Position numbers and translations under genes: made by a program. From Poa pratensis (lineage: Eukaryota > Streptophyta > Magnoliopsida > Poales > Poaceae), in NCBI GenBank assembly GCA_947311845.1, contig CAMZMU010000041.1, forward strand, positions 119,498,100 to 119,562,099: DNA of 64,000 nt, given 5' to 3'. The notes below the pieces were generated by a model. The model worked only from the letters and a program-made list of their open reading frames with translations, searched no databases and was not told the origin of the DNA. Shown one piece after another: positions 10,690 to 22,200 of this stretch (its first letter is position 1; each line of letters starts with the position of its first letter).

Positions 10690-12640
10690 CATTTTTTAGT
10701 TTCCATTTTTCCCTTCCCGTACCTTTTTCGAAAAGCGTTCAAATCTATTTTTCCGTTTCACATTTTTTATTTTTGTTCATTTTGGAATTTGTTAAAACAT
10801 TCTTTTCGTTCAAAAATAATTCCATTTTCTTTTTAAAATCGTTCAAGTTTTAGTTTCTATTCTGCCTACCCTACCTTTTTTTCTTCAGAAAAGCGTTCAA
10901 ATCTATTTCCGTTTTCACACATTTCTATTTTTGTTCATTTTGGAATTCGTTCAAACGTGGTTTCCGTTCAAAAGTATTTTTGTTCTCTTTTTAAAATCGT
11001 CCAACTTTTAGTTTTTGTTCTGCATACCCCTACCTTTTTTCTCAAAAAAGCGTTCAAATCTATTTCCGTTTTCACACATTTCTATTTTTGTTCATTTTGG
11101 AATTCGTTCAAACGTAGTTTCCGTTCAAAAGTTGTTTTGTTCTTTTTTTAAATCGTTCAACTTTTAGTTTTTGTTCTGCCTTATCTTTTTTTTTTAACTG
11201 TTCAAATCTATTTTCGCTTCTCACTTTCTATTTTTGTTCATTTCAAATTTTGTTCAAACATTGTTTCCGTTCAGAAATAATTCCGTTCTCTTTTTAATTC
11301 GTTCAATTATTAGTTTCTGTTCTTGCCTACCCGTACTTTTTTTTAAACCGTTCAAATCTTTTTTCGTTCTCACTTTCTATTTTTGTATATTTCGGAATTT
11401 GTTCAAACATTGTTTTCATTCAAAAATAATTTCATTTTCTTTTTAAAATCGTTCAACTTTTAGTTTTTTTCTGCCTACCCCTACCTTTTTTTTTCAAAAA
11501 AACGTTCAAATCTATTTCCGTTTTCACACATTCCTGTTTTTGTTCATTTTGGAATTCGTCCACGTAGTTTCCGTTCAAAAGTTTTTTTTGTTCTTTTTTA
11601 AATTCGTTCAAATTTTAGTTTTTTCTGACTTATCTTTTTTAAAAAACCGTTCAAATCTATTTTCGTTTCTCACTTTCTATTTTCGTTCATTTCCAATTTC
11701 CTTCAAACATTGTTTCCGTTCAGAAATAATTCCGTTCTCTTTTTAAAATCATTTAATTATTAGTTTATGTTCTTGCCTACCCGTACTTCTTTTAAAAACC
11801 GTTCAAATATTTTTCCGTTCTCACTTTCTATATTCGTTCATTTGGGAATCCGTTCAAACATTTGTTTCCGTTCAGAAATAATTTTGTTCTCTTTTTAAAA
11901 TCGTTCAACTTTTTTAGTTTATGTTAAGCCTACCCCTACCTTTTTTTTCTTTTCAAAAAAGCGTTGAAATCTATTTCCGTTTTCACACATTTCTATTTTT
12001 GTTCATTTTGGAATTCGTTCAAACGTAGTTTCCATTCAAAAGTTTTTTTGTTCTTTTTTTTAAAATCGTTCAACTTTTAGTTTTTGTTCTGCCTTATCTT
12101 TTTTAAAAACCGTTCAAATCTATTTTCGTTTTTCACTTTCTATTTTCGTTCAGTTCAAATTTCGTTCAAACATTGTTTCCGTTCAGAAATAATTCTGTTC
12201 TCTTTTTAAAATCGTTCAATTATTAGTTTCTGTTCTTGCCTACCCGTACTTCTTTTAAAACCGTTCAAATCTTTTACCGTTCTCACTTTCTATTTTCGTT
12301 CATTTGGAAATCTATTCAAACATTTGTTTCCGTTCAGAAATAATTTTGTTCTCTTTTTAAAATCGTTCAACTTTTTTAATTTATGTTCTGCATACCCCTA
12401 CCTTTTTTTAAAAAAAACCGTTCAATTCTATTTCCGTTTTCACACATTTCTATTTTTGTTCATTTTGGAAATCGTTCAAATGTAGTTTCCTTTCAAAAGT
12501 ATTTTTGTTCTCTTTTTTAAAATCGTTCAACTTTTTTAGTTTTTGTGCTGCTTTCTTTTTTTTTAAACCGTTCAAATCTATTTTTGTTTCTCACTTTCTA
12601 TTTTCGTTCATTTCAAATTTTGTTCAAACATTGTTTCCTA
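10690..12640. repeat. ~155-bp tandem array with a trimeric higher-order repeat (~457 bp)
   Basis: The anchor CGTTCAAATCTATTT recurs about 13 times at roughly 150-160-bp spacing. Three variants alternate in fixed order. Variant a (AGCGTTCAAATC...TTTTCACACATTTC) is at 11051, 11503, 11962 and 12419. Variant b (CTTATC...CTTTCTATTTTCG) is at about 11199, 11648, 12111 and 12569. Variant c (CCCGTACTTC...) is at 11349, 11800 and 12262. Same-type spacings are 449-463 bp. This is a higher-order pattern like that of satellites. Phe-rich apparent ORFs across it are artefacts of TTT runs. Confidence 0.85.
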
Positions 12641-13014
12641 ATAACCATATTTTCCCGTGCGAATTTCATGTTTCTCTGAAATAACCATATTTTCCTAATT
12701 TTACACATTTTTTATGTACGTTATTACATAGTTCAAACACCTAGATAAAATTTCTTGGAATTTTTTTCCATTTGAAACGGGTTCACTGAAAGAAATTTTG
12801 AAGGAAAAAAGTTTCTCTCTGTGAAGGAAAATGCGCTCTCGTAATTCTGCCATGGAAAAAGTCGTTGCCACCAAAATGTCATCGCCACGTCACGCAAAAG
12901 TCCTCGCGCGCGCGTCCTCGTGAATAAACAGTGAAGCAGTCGACGTAGCGCGCGTCCTCGTGAAAAATGGGCCGGCCCAATTACTTCCCGTAGCAGGCGA
13001 CGCGACCACGGACG
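12641..13014. other. Right subterminal region of the Mutator-like element
   Basis: AT-rich to 12880, then two copies of 'gcgcgcgtcctcgtgaa' (about 12905-12925 and 12948-12966) and GGGCCGGCCC before the right terminus. No gene. Confidence 0.4.
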
Positions 13015-13047
13015 GTCGCCTTGAGGCGACCTAAAGGAGCTGGAAAT

Positions 13048-13081
13048 CACTAGAAAAAGGGTTCCCTTTGTAAAGGGAACC
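13048..13081. repeat. CACTA-like start with a perfect palindrome
   Basis: CACTAGAAAAAGG at 13048 resembles a CACTA-superfamily terminus. It runs straight into a 22-bp perfect palindrome at 13060-13081 (arms GGTTCCCTTT and AAAGGGAACC, overlapping GT centre). No matching inverted end (CCTTTTTCTAGTG) was found to the right, so the element call is weak. Confidence 0.3.
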
Positions 13082-13168
13082 TCACGCTCACTCTCGTCGC
13101 GACAAGTGTTGCCTTCTCCTCGCTCGGTCCCATGTGGTTGTTTGCATGTCCGCCAAGTGTCAGCACCA

Positions 13169-13490
13169 GATTAAACGTGGGGAGGATGAGAGAGAAAGGG
13201 ATACGGGAGGTGGGAAGCTAGTTTTCCCTTTTATTTTTCAAAAAACGAAATTTCAAAACGAAATATGTTTAGAAACACTTTTTTTTTGTACATCCGGTTC
13301 TGTATAATTTGTACATCCGATAGCAGTGTGGGTGTACATCCGATAGCAGTCTGGGTGTACATCCGATAGCAGTGTGGGTGTACATCCCGTAGCAGCAACG
13401 TGGGGAGGATGAGAGAGAAAGTGATACGGCGGTGGGAGGCTAGTTTTCCCTTTTATTTTTCAAATCCGAAATTTCGAAACGAAATATTTT
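13169..13490. repeat. Duplicated ~95-bp block separated by a 23-bp tandem repeat
   Basis: The block starting ACGTGGGGAGGATGAGAGAG at 13169 recurs at 13399 with about 90% identity, each running into 'tagttttcccttttatttttcaa'. Between them, GTACATCCGATAGCAG recurs at 13311, 13334, 13357 and 13380, an exact 23-bp period with the last copy altered. Confidence 0.8.
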
Positions 13491-13589
13491 GAAATCCGTT
13501 AATCCGAATTACGAACCGTTTTCACTTTTGAGCTACTCGCGTCGAGATATTCAAAACTAGATCCCATCTAGATAGGTTTAGACAAACTT

Positions 13590-13905
13590 TTTTTTATACA
13601 TCCGGTTCTGTATAGTCTGTACATTCTGTTTTATGTACTTTGTACAACCACTTTTGTGTACTTTGTACTTACTGCTTTGTGCAATTTTGTACTCCGTTTT
13701 CTGTGTACTTGTACTACTTGTGTCATTGTTTTTTTGTACTTCATGTTCTGTGTACTTTGTATAAACTGTTATGTGTAGTTTGTACACCGTATGTTTTTAC
13801 TCCCAATTCTGTTAGTTCGTACATCTTGTTTTGTGTAATTTGTACACCATCCTTTGTACATCCAATAGTTCATAGTTTGTACTACTTGATATTCATACAT
13901 GTACA
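13590..13905. repeat. Low-complexity TGTACTTTGTAC-type repeat
   Basis: Degenerate repeats of TTTGTAC/TGTACTT with about 20-30-bp spacing. No supported gene in either strand. Confidence 0.7.
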
Positions 13906-14069
13906 ACAACAGAGACGACGAATGCGCGCAATGACCAATGTACCCTTTTCAAGATTTAATTAAAATTTAGTGAGGCGAAGCTGAGAAATAATACTTAATC
14001 GATTCTGTATACAGTACGAGAGAAAAAAGTGAAAAATAATATTCTGTACAATAGATGCTACAATTGTAC

Positions 14070-14104
14070 AATAGCGCGCCTTATATTTTGACACGGAGGG
14101 AGTA
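14070..14104. mobile_element. One end of a Stowaway-like (Tc1/mariner) MITE
   Basis: 'acacggagggagta' is the right-hand terminus typical of Stowaway elements, read inward as CTCCCTCCGTGTCAAAATAT. The left partner (tactccctcc) is not seen within the preceding kilobase, so this is a half element or a chance remnant. Confidence 0.4.
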
Positions 14105-14423
14105 CACGGGAAAGCAACCTGTACAACATCCCATGCGAGCGTACAGCTTCTAAGCGGGGGGCTTCGCCCGGCAGCAGGACGTACGCGGGGGGCTTCCTGC
14201 ATCGTACGCGCGTACGGAGGGCTTCGTGCGCGTACGCTCGCGCAGAAATTGAACGCGGACGTGGATGCGAGTTTCGCTCCGACGCGGGGACCGATGCGCT
14301 GTCGTGCTCCTTTTCGCTTCCTCGTACGGGGCAACACGTGGCACTCTCGAGCGATGGCTAAATTTCCCTTCGCGTAGCGAACTAGCGATACCGAAATAAA
14401 GAACCTCCCCCGGTTCTCGGGGT

Positions 14424-14735
14424 GTGGGTGGAGATTCTCTAAAAGCCCAGCCGGTATTACAGCCCATAAGAGAAAGCCCATCCGCACCTGTCCCACCTCA
14501 GCGACGCGTCGGCGCGTGTCACCCTCTCCGTCTCCGGCGCATGGCGCACCCGCCACCGGCTGTCTCCGTCCGTCGCAGCGGCGCTGAAGCCAAAACCGGA
14601 GCCGGAGCAGCGGAACAATTGACGGAGGGAATCCCATCCAACCCCGCGCGCGTCCATCTCCGAGCTTCTCGCTCCCTCCGACGCGGTGCCGAGTCAGCCG
14701 ACCACCAACCATTTCCCGAGGCAGGTCAGGAGGCA
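14424..14735 (+). other. GC-rich stretch resembling a 5' exon
   Basis: A GC-rich run with cereal 5'-leader composition ends at 'gaggcag|gtacgc', a good splice donor. It contains an open frame starting near 14540 (MAHPPPAVSVRRSG) but nothing recognisable. It could be an untranslated first exon of the GRAS gene 5 kb downstream or of a lost gene; both are guesses. Confidence 0.25.
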
Positions 14736-14959
14736 GGTACGCACCACCTACTGTCTCAACCCTCCGCGTGCGCTCTGATCCTCCCGCTCCCGCTGTCGAG
14801 CGCGCACGAACCCTCCTCCGCCGGCTCGTTTGTTTACGTCACATGGTGGTGTGGTGCGGAAGGTGCAGAGATTCATGTGTACTTCTCGTATCAGCGCGCG
14901 ATTCTGCAATCGCTGGTGCAAATCATGCCAATTTGGCGCACACAAGCTCCCCAGCCAAA

Positions 14960-15450
14960 GATTATGGTACAATTGGGATTCTGTTCACACTATATGCTGA
15001 CGGCCGAGATGCACTATGCCTGAATTTTTGGGTTCTAGCGGTTCCCGTGCTTATTTGCTTTGGTATGTTAGGACCTAGGACAAGTAAAACATGGTGATTA
15101 GCATGTGATAGTCATGGAATTCTGCTTTCTTCTGACTAGAGTGAGTCATTTTAGTTATTTTTTATAATTATCATGGCAGGACGAGTGCACGACGCGCACC
15201 CACGGCGGCGACATTATTGTAGTTGGGGACATGGGGTTCTGTTCACATACGTGGTGATGCAATATAGAACTCTAAATAATATTCCTACATATCTCTTTTT
15301 TGGGGCTCTTTTGGTCTGCATGTTTAAGAGTTCGAGAATTTGCCAAAACAAAAAGAGTTCAAGAAAAACATGCTCATTAGCATACGATAGTCATGGACTT
15401 TAAACTTTGTGTTCCGTTGGTTTTGTCCTTCTAACCAGAATTTTGTCATT
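14960..15450. repeat. Diverged tandem duplication of ~250 bp
   Basis: 'gggattctgttcacac' (about 14976) is echoed by 'ggggttctgttcacat' (about 15232), and 'acatggtgattagcatgtgatagtcatgga' (about 15090) by 'acatgctcattagcatacgatagtcatgga' (about 15368). Offsets are similar, so an old duplication is likely. No gene is recognised. Confidence 0.5.
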
Positions 15451-15903
15451 CTAATGGTGGTGGAACGGATTGCGAGCAAGTATACCTCCCTGAGAAATGA
15501 TAGCGGTTTTATCCGATGCAAACACCTAGTGTTCAGCAAAGCCAGGGCAAGCTTGCTCCATAGTGGGGCGCATTGTGTTCCCTAATATTTTTTCCTGGTC
15601 GGAGTCGTGAGTCATGAGGTTCACATTAGCTCAAGCTAATCACATATTTTATCTGGACTTTTTGGACTTTGGAGTATGGCTTGGACTGTAGCTCCACATG
15701 CATGTTTAACAGGAATCAACACCCACTTGCAGCAGCTTGCCAGTCCTTTTGTTTTCTGTAGTCAGGAAGCTTAGATTATGCAGGTGATTGCGACAAGTTC
15801 TCTAAGTTGGCTTTTGTCTCCCTATTTCAAAGTTGAATATCCTTCTGCATAATTTTGAAAAATTTCGGCCGTCTAGCTAGGCTCATATACCAGTAATGTC
15901 TTA

Positions 15904-17241
15904 CACTGTGTTTGGATGTAGGAATTGGACCCTGGAATTGAATTGGTCTAGCAATTCCAATTCCCAGATGGAAAGGAATTGGACTCCAATTCAAATTCCA
16001 GTGTTTGGTGGAAAATGGAATTTCTGTCCGGAATCAAAAGTAGCACATGATTCCAATTCCTGTTTGGATGTATAAAGTATGGAATTAGATGTTTTGTTGA
16101 GTTTGAACAATATAAACTTGTCACATGCATGAAAAAATTGTACATATATATCCAAATATTGATATATTATTTTGCACACATAATAAAATAATAAAATTCG
16201 AAATGAAGTCAGAAAAATAACACAAGTAGAAATTATAGTTTTGAAGTACAAACAACACATAGATAATAATTTTGTCTCTAGAAATAGCACAAGTGGGTTG
16301 TTCATGTCTATTACACATAGCACACATAGACAATCCGCAAACAACAAAGTTCGTCGACTAGTTCATACCAGAACCATACAAATACTTGATACATTATTCA
16401 AAGCATTGTGTAAATATATATTACAAATACATATCACAGTACCTAATTGCACACTCTACTTGCAATCAAACACCATGATATACCATGTTAATCTACTTGC
16501 AACGAGTCACATATGTACACAAAATAGGGGCAGCGATATGAGGATTATACCTTCACTGCAGCTTTTCAAAGCTCCTGTAAATCTGCATTTGACACAGAAA
16601 AATGTATTTAGAAAATGTGAGAATAGTAGGGAAGGGAGACAGGGAAGAGAGAAGGCAGGGCATGGAGCCAGGAAGAAGAGGCGCGCTAGAGTTGTTCTGG
16701 TTCTTGAGCCAGGAAGAAGAGGCGAGCCGCGCTTGAGGCGTGCGAGCTGCACTTGAGGCGTGCGGGGACGCGCCGCGGCTGCGAGAGGTATAGGAGGCGC
16801 GCATCGTCTCCGGGGAAGGGCCGGGGTTCCCTCCCGTCGGCGAGCCAGAGGTGAGGTCGATCTAGGGTTTCAGGCGCTGGGGACGGGCGGGAGAGAAGGT
16901 ATGGGGAGGGGATGGCGGGGAGAGAGAAGGGCGGGGAGAGAGGCGCCGGAGTTACCTCGGCCCGTCGCCGGTGCTGCGCGGAGGAGAGGAGTCGCGGTGG
17001 GGAGAGTCGCGCGGTGGGGAGATGAGGACGAGGGAGTCGCGACTCGCGAACGAAGTTTCCGCGCGATTCCGAGCCTCCGCGCTCGGAAAGTTTTTGGGCT
17101 AAGCGGATACGCGCGGGGACGGGCTGGGAATTGAGAGGAGTTTCCAGGCCCTAATTCACATGCCACTCCAAACAGCGGAATTGAGTCCAACAATTCCAAA
17201 ATACCAATTCCAGGCCTCAATTGCTACATCCAAACACAGTG
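15904..17241. mobile_element. Non-autonomous PIF/Harbinger-type element with TTA target duplication
   Basis: The left end CACTGTGTTTGGATGTAG is matched inversely by the right end CTACATCCAAACACAGTG, both flanked by TTA (15901-15903 and 17242-17244), the 3-bp duplication of PIF/Harbinger elements. It is 1338 bp long. Subterminal sequence is rich in 'gaattg/caattc' repeats. The interior is AT-rich on the left, with a GC-rich block at 16620-17150 that resembles a transposon gene leader on the minus strand. No transposase frame remains. Confidence 0.85.
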
Positions 17242-17244
17242 TTA

Positions 17245-19682
17245 GTCTTCTGAAAGAGAAACCAGTTGACCATGCATTGCCGCCCTTGGAATGTGATGTA
17301 TTGCTAGCTTATTCAAACCTGAATTTATTGCGGTCTATGTGGTAGGATGTAAATGAATATTGACCTCAGTTGAAAGTGAAATATAATTTAATGTACGCAA
17401 GCCACAAGCTGAACTTTATCTAGAAAGGCGACACTATCTTGTACTGTGACTGTGATTCTATCTTGAGGATAAGGTATATTGCATAAATGTTTTTTTGTAC
17501 TGCATTCTGTCATTGATGGGGCCGTGCTGTAATATTTTCCACTACATGGAAAATTGTTCCGACAGCACCAGAATGGTAGTTCTTAGTGAGTTGGTAGACT
17601 AGCAAGTGATGCAGCAAAACAAAAATTAGCATATTAGGGTGTGCTAATCTGAATTCTCCTCTTACTAGAAAGGAGTCTAGCTTCTTTTAGTAGATGCTCT
17701 TTAGAGGAGGACAGCACACATCCTCGGAGGCAAACACATTACTTTAACATTGTTGCGTAATTGCGGGCATTGGACCTCCTGCCTACCTCTTGTTTGTACG
17801 TCCCTTTGTCATTCATCTCAGTAGTGTATCGTTTATCTATAGCTATTATTAGGAAAATATACTGATAGATAAAGGATGGTACTGTAAGTGACTTGCTAAC
17901 TAGCTGGGGATTAGGAGACCACCAACCGGATGCTACAGAACAAACAACAGGCTATTTTGCTGCTCTTGTCTTTAGTCATTGCTGTGAGATGCTCCTCTCA
18001 CCTACCGAACTTCGCAGGCCTTTGATTGGTGGAATTCTTATTGGTTTTTATCTATCGTTCTTCCTTGACTTATTTGACGGAAGATAGGCTGCATTGCATT
18101 AATGAAATGTTGACAAATGGTTTTGAGAAGCTCTCTATTGTCAGTATGATAATTGGATATTCGGATTCCCCACTCAGGAATAGTTCAAGAGAAAGAAAAT
18201 GAATATGTTATGTATCTTTAGGCAAATACTGATTCCGTCAATGTATTGTCATATAATAGTATGTTTTAAATTGTTTAATTAATGGTTTCTTTCCTTCTCC
18301 AGTCACAGTTTGCCAACTGTGATTATGATGAAAATTAGCTATCCACCTGCCTTCCTTAACTCATCTAATTTCATGATAGAGAGTATGTTTACTTTTTGTG
18401 GTAACCTCTCACACAGATGGTTGACAAAATGGACCTTACAGCAATTCCTGTCAGTTTCAACTCAAGGAATTAATTGGAGCCCTCTATGACCAAACCTTGT
18501 TGGGGCCGGGTGGGGGCATATGATACCTAAATGCTGATTAGCGAGTTCTCCTTCCTTCTGCGAAAACATGTTTTATTACTTACCCTTGATATATCCAATT
18601 TGAAAGCTTAGTACTGCTAATTGTGATGAAATATATCGTGCTGCCATGATCCTCTTTTAAGGAATTAATTTTTTTTACTTCATATTGTCTACACTCTTAC
18701 AGTGGTACTCTGATACCCACTGTTCTGGTTGTACATGACAACATTCCATGATTGTACTGAGTGAATTCACAATGTTGCTCTTGACAATGTGCAGATGGCA
18801 CCAGCCTTGCCCTTTAATAATAAACACATCTTAGCATTGTGCAGGACAAATATTTGTTTACCTCAGTGGAATCATTATACTCTCTCCCGAGAAAAAAATC
18901 ATACAATGTGAAAACTCACCAGAACACACCATCTGTGCACTTGTATCTAAAGTTCTGAAATAGTCAGTGGAAAGCTGTAGTACATCGTTGGATTCCATCC
19001 ACAATCTCCTGATGGTGCTGGTTGCTGGAAATGACCATTTTGGAATCGCCAAAATTGACTTGGTTTGTGCTGGTCAATGATCATAAATATTATTTTTTTG
19101 TGGGAGGGTCATGAATAGAGTTGAAGTATTGAACTTCAGAATTTATTGAGATCAGACTGAATGAAGTGGTACTTGCATTTATAAAGAGATATATAGTAAT
19201 AGGAGACCATTTCTTGAGCACAAAAAAAAATTAAGATTAACTTACGATTTGTTTCTAGGGCTGCATTCTTTTCGCCTTTCTGCATTGCCATTGGCGCATG
19301 AGTGCAGGCCATAGGAACTTTGAAGTAGCAACGGCATATAGTCCAATAATTGACTAGATGATGACACGTAGCAAAAGCATTCTTGGAATATGCCATCAGC
19401 GTATTCTCAGTTCCTTCAGCTTCATTCGATCAGGCCAGTGAAATGACACACCACAGACGTATGCTTTGGTTTCTTAATTTTATATTGATGTTTTGGGGGT
19501 ATGTATGTATGCTGTGAAGTTGGTGGATAGCTACACGAGCCAATCACTTCTAGTTTGATCCATGATGCATTAGGCTCCAAGATCAGGACAGTTTAGCGTG
19601 CATCGACCATAAAGGCAGGGCCCACTCATTCTCTTTCCTCCACTGATAATCTCTTGCCCCTCTGGCTCTGCCTCCTCATGGT
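17245..19682. other. Intergenic DNA upstream of the GRAS gene
   Basis: Mostly AT-rich single-copy-looking sequence without a convincing frame. Short open frames at 17893-18087 and 19136-19396 show no recognisable family. It may contain a long 5' intron or promoter of the GRAS gene. Confidence 0.4.
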
Positions 19683-19690
19683 GTATATAA
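19683..19690 (+). promoter_or_regulatory. Candidate TATA box of the GRAS gene
   Basis: GTATATAA lies 56 bp before the first ATG at 19746, preceded by CT-rich sequence typical of cereal promoters ('ctctttcctccactgataatctc' type). Start of transcription would be near 19715. Confidence 0.5.
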
Positions 19691-19745
19691 GACACAGTGT
19701 GAAGCATATGAATCAATGCAATTCTTATCATAGATAGTAACTAAA

Positions 19746-21150
19746 ATGGAGACCATGTCTTATCCTTGTTCCCCTCTTCTTCCTTTCCCACACATGAAGA
19801 GAGTAGTTTTTTCCTATGGTCTCCTCAAGTAGCTCTCCAGGAGAATGCCACTGTCCATGTTGATCATTCCACTGACCAGCAACAGGACAATGAGTTCTTG
19901 GACACTATGGCCCAAGATTATGTTGCGGTTGGCATCATCAGGATGCTTCTGATGTTGGTGTGTTCATTGATTGTGATGAGAGGATTCTGGGCCAAGAGAG
20001 TGGCAACTTGGCAGCCATCCAAGAGGAGCTCATGGAGGAGAACAGTTTAACTGATCTCCTTCTCACTGGTGCAGAGGCTGTTGAGGCTGGGGATTTAACA
20101 CTTGCCTCGGCAGTGTTCTCGAGGCTTGATGGCCTCCTTCCTGGCATCCCTGACAATGCCTCAGCCAGCTCTTTTGATCGCCTGGCCGACCATTTTGCCC
20201 AAGGTCTGCGGTCCCGGATCTTTAGTGCAAACATCAGCTCCTCTCCGCCGGAGCCACTGCCGTCTGATAGAATGTCGGTGCAACAGATTATACAAGAGCT
20301 GTCGCCGTTCGCCAAGTTTGCGCACTTCACTGCCAATCAGGCCATTCTGGATGCCACCAAGGGCGACGCAGATGTGCACGTCGTCGACCTGAACATCGGC
20401 GAGGGTATCCAGTGGCCATCACTCATGTCAGATCTTGCCCGTCAAGGTGGCATATCATTCCACCTCACGGCGATCACAACAGATGCTGACTACAGAGACG
20501 ATATCCACCATGCATCTGCCCGGCGGCTCTCGGAGTTCGCAGACTCCTTGAACCTTCCCTTCCAGTACAGCTCTTTCTGTATACACAGTGATGTAGACCT
20601 GCATGTCTTCGCCAAGAGCTGTAAAGGCTCAGTGATCTTCTCGTGCGACACAACAAGCATGCCTTACAAATCCCTGAGCAAGTTACGGACACTCCTACCT
20701 TCCTGTGTTAAAATGTTACGGCCTAAGTTAATGGTCATCGTAGAAGAGGAGTTGGTTAGAATTGGAAAGGAGGCATCTCTATGTAACGCCTCCTTTGTCG
20801 ACTTCTTTTTCGAGGCATTGCACCATTTCACCACGGTGTTCGAGTCACTGGCGAACTGCTTCAGTGGTTGCAACCAGGGGGTGTGCCTGAGACTTGTGGA
20901 GAGAGAGATGGTGGGACCACAGATACAGGACTTCGTGGGTCAATATGGTTCTGTGTCAGTTGAGTCCAATGCTCCTGGGGTTTTGGAAAAGTACGGGGCT
21001 TGTGAGCTGAGTGGCTGTAATGTTGCTCAGGCCAGGATGCTGGTTGGGTTGTTCAATAGGGGGTTTGGGGTTGTGCACGAGAAGGGTAAACTTGCATTGT
21101 GCTGGAAGTCCAGGCCGTTGACCTCCGTGTCTGTTTGGGCTCCAATCTGA
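19746..21150 (+). CDS. GRAS-family transcription regulator, NSP2/SCL26-like, with two N-terminal frameshifts
   Basis: GRAS proteins are plant nuclear transcriptional regulators; the NSP2 branch acts in symbiosis and strigolactone signalling. The main frame (19960-21150) holds a complete GRAS domain: first leucine-rich region DLLLTGAEAVEAGD, VHIID-like block FAHFTANQAI...VHVVDLNIGEGIQWPSLM, second leucine-rich region, a VEEEL stretch, SFVDFFFEALHHF, and the SAW end LALCWKSRPLTSVSVWAPI. This order and wording resemble NSP2/SCL26. The N-terminus is spread over three frames: the ATG at 19746 (METMSYPCSP), then a second frame from about 19766 (HEESSFFLWSPQVAL, DEFL-like DNEFLDTMAQDYVAVG), then the main frame from about 19938 (HHQDASDVGVFIDCDE). 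Either these are sequence errors or a damaged gene; the GRAS domain itself is clean. A Met at 19960 could serve as an alternative start. It has no intron in the coding part, as is usual for GRAS genes. Confidence 0.8.
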
Positions 21151-21576
21151 AAAGAAAAGAGCTATTGTTCTTTTAGTTTTTGTTGTAAGAATTTGTAGTG
21201 ATGAGTTTTGAGGAAAACCTGTTTGGTTGGTGAGCCAGCTTGTTTGGTCTCTATCTCTAGTTCCTATTTCTTGTTGTTCTCGTCGGCTTCTCATATATCT
21301 CGTAGGAAAACTTACAGTGACAAATGGAGTCAAGTAGAAAGGGGACTAATGAATTTTTTCTTGTCAATCGTATGAGAAGTGTGGATTTTACTGCAAAAGT
21401 TCTCAAGATCTATCTCGGTGTTCGTTTTCCTCTAACGAACCAGGTGTCGATCTGTGCAAATAGAAAGAAAGACAGAGAGGCCGGCTGATGCAGAAGTTTC
21501 ATGAAGACCATGGTTTTAGGCTCACCCCAAAATGATTTTACCCTAGTTTTCATTATTTTATTTGCAGCATCTAATA

Positions 21577-21658
21577 CTCCCTCCGTTCGGAAAAGGATGT
21601 CACAAAAATGAACTATAGATAGACCATTTTTGTGACATCCTTTTCCGAACAGAGGGAG
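21577..21658. mobile_element. Stowaway MITE, 82 bp, complete
   Basis: CTCCCTCCGTTCGGAAAAGGATGTCAC is mirrored at the other end by the inverse of the same sequence with one mismatch in the terminus (AGAGGGAG versus CGGAGGGAG). TA flanks both sides (21575-21576 and 21659-21660), as for Tc1/mariner MITEs. It lies about 430 bp downstream of the GRAS stop codon. The long arms would fold into a near-complete hairpin. Confidence 0.9.
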
Positions 21659-22200
21659 TATAATTTTTCGCCCATCTGCACAAAATTGAGAAACATCAAA
21701 ACAGTCTGAAAGTGACACCCTTGGAAACATAATAGTGGTTGGGCTATTGTATTTGCTCCATTTGTGGAGTTAGGATCAATTGGAGGATTCCTAATATTAT
21801 AACCCACACAATGTTTTTTGCAGTTATATTTATGAAAAGGCCAAATAAAATAAAACTGAATTAAATACTTTGTATGGTGTAGGAGTGTTCAACTGTGTGA
21901 ACTGCTTTCAGTCACTATCCCAGTGTCATATGTTCCTGGCAGACTGTAACCTTTATTAACCACGTTATTTCACCTCTGGAACTGTGTCACTCTTTGCGAA
22001 TTAACTTCCATTTGATCATTTCTCCTAGAGAGTTCTCAGCTCAGCATTTCTGCAGTCGCAGGTTAGCTTTTCAGGTTTATCTCATTGCTGGCTCAAAGAT
22101 ACGGAAACTTGTATTACCACGATATGATCTATGAAATGTAGAATTTACAGCAAACCGCAACGCAGTTTCAGGAAACTACCTACTTGTTCTTTATTTCAGT

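Larger units (their letters stand above)
8634..13031. mobile_element. 4.4-kb Mutator-like element carrying a Ulp1-like mini-gene and a satellite array
   Basis: The left end (8635-8649) reads TCGCCTTACGGCGAC. The right end reads GTCGCCTTGAGGCGAC at 13015-13030, whose reverse complement is GTCGCCTCAAGGCGAC. Both are followed inward by GGGCCGG-rich sequence, so they look like inverted termini of one element. Inside are a spliceable Ulp1-like mini-gene (8945-10190), a tandem array (10690-12640) and GC-rich ends. Mutator-like elements with captured Ulp1 genes are known in plants. The target-site duplication was not identified, so the outer boundaries are inferred. Confidence 0.5.

Noticed and set aside
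10366..11746. Phe-rich open frames on the plus strand
   Set aside because: They lie in the TTTTC/GTTCAAA tandem array and follow its period; no protein family resemblance.
13306..13400. Possible CRISPR-like array (23-bp period)
   Set aside because: Contiguous tandem repeat without spacers, in a plant genome.
16553..17220. Arg/Ser-rich frames in the GC-rich part of the Harbinger-type element
   Set aside because: Likely leader sequence of a lost transposase gene; no motif seen.
20161..20873. Minus-strand frames across the GRAS gene
   Set aside because: Mirror frames of a real coding sequence; no resemblance to known proteins.
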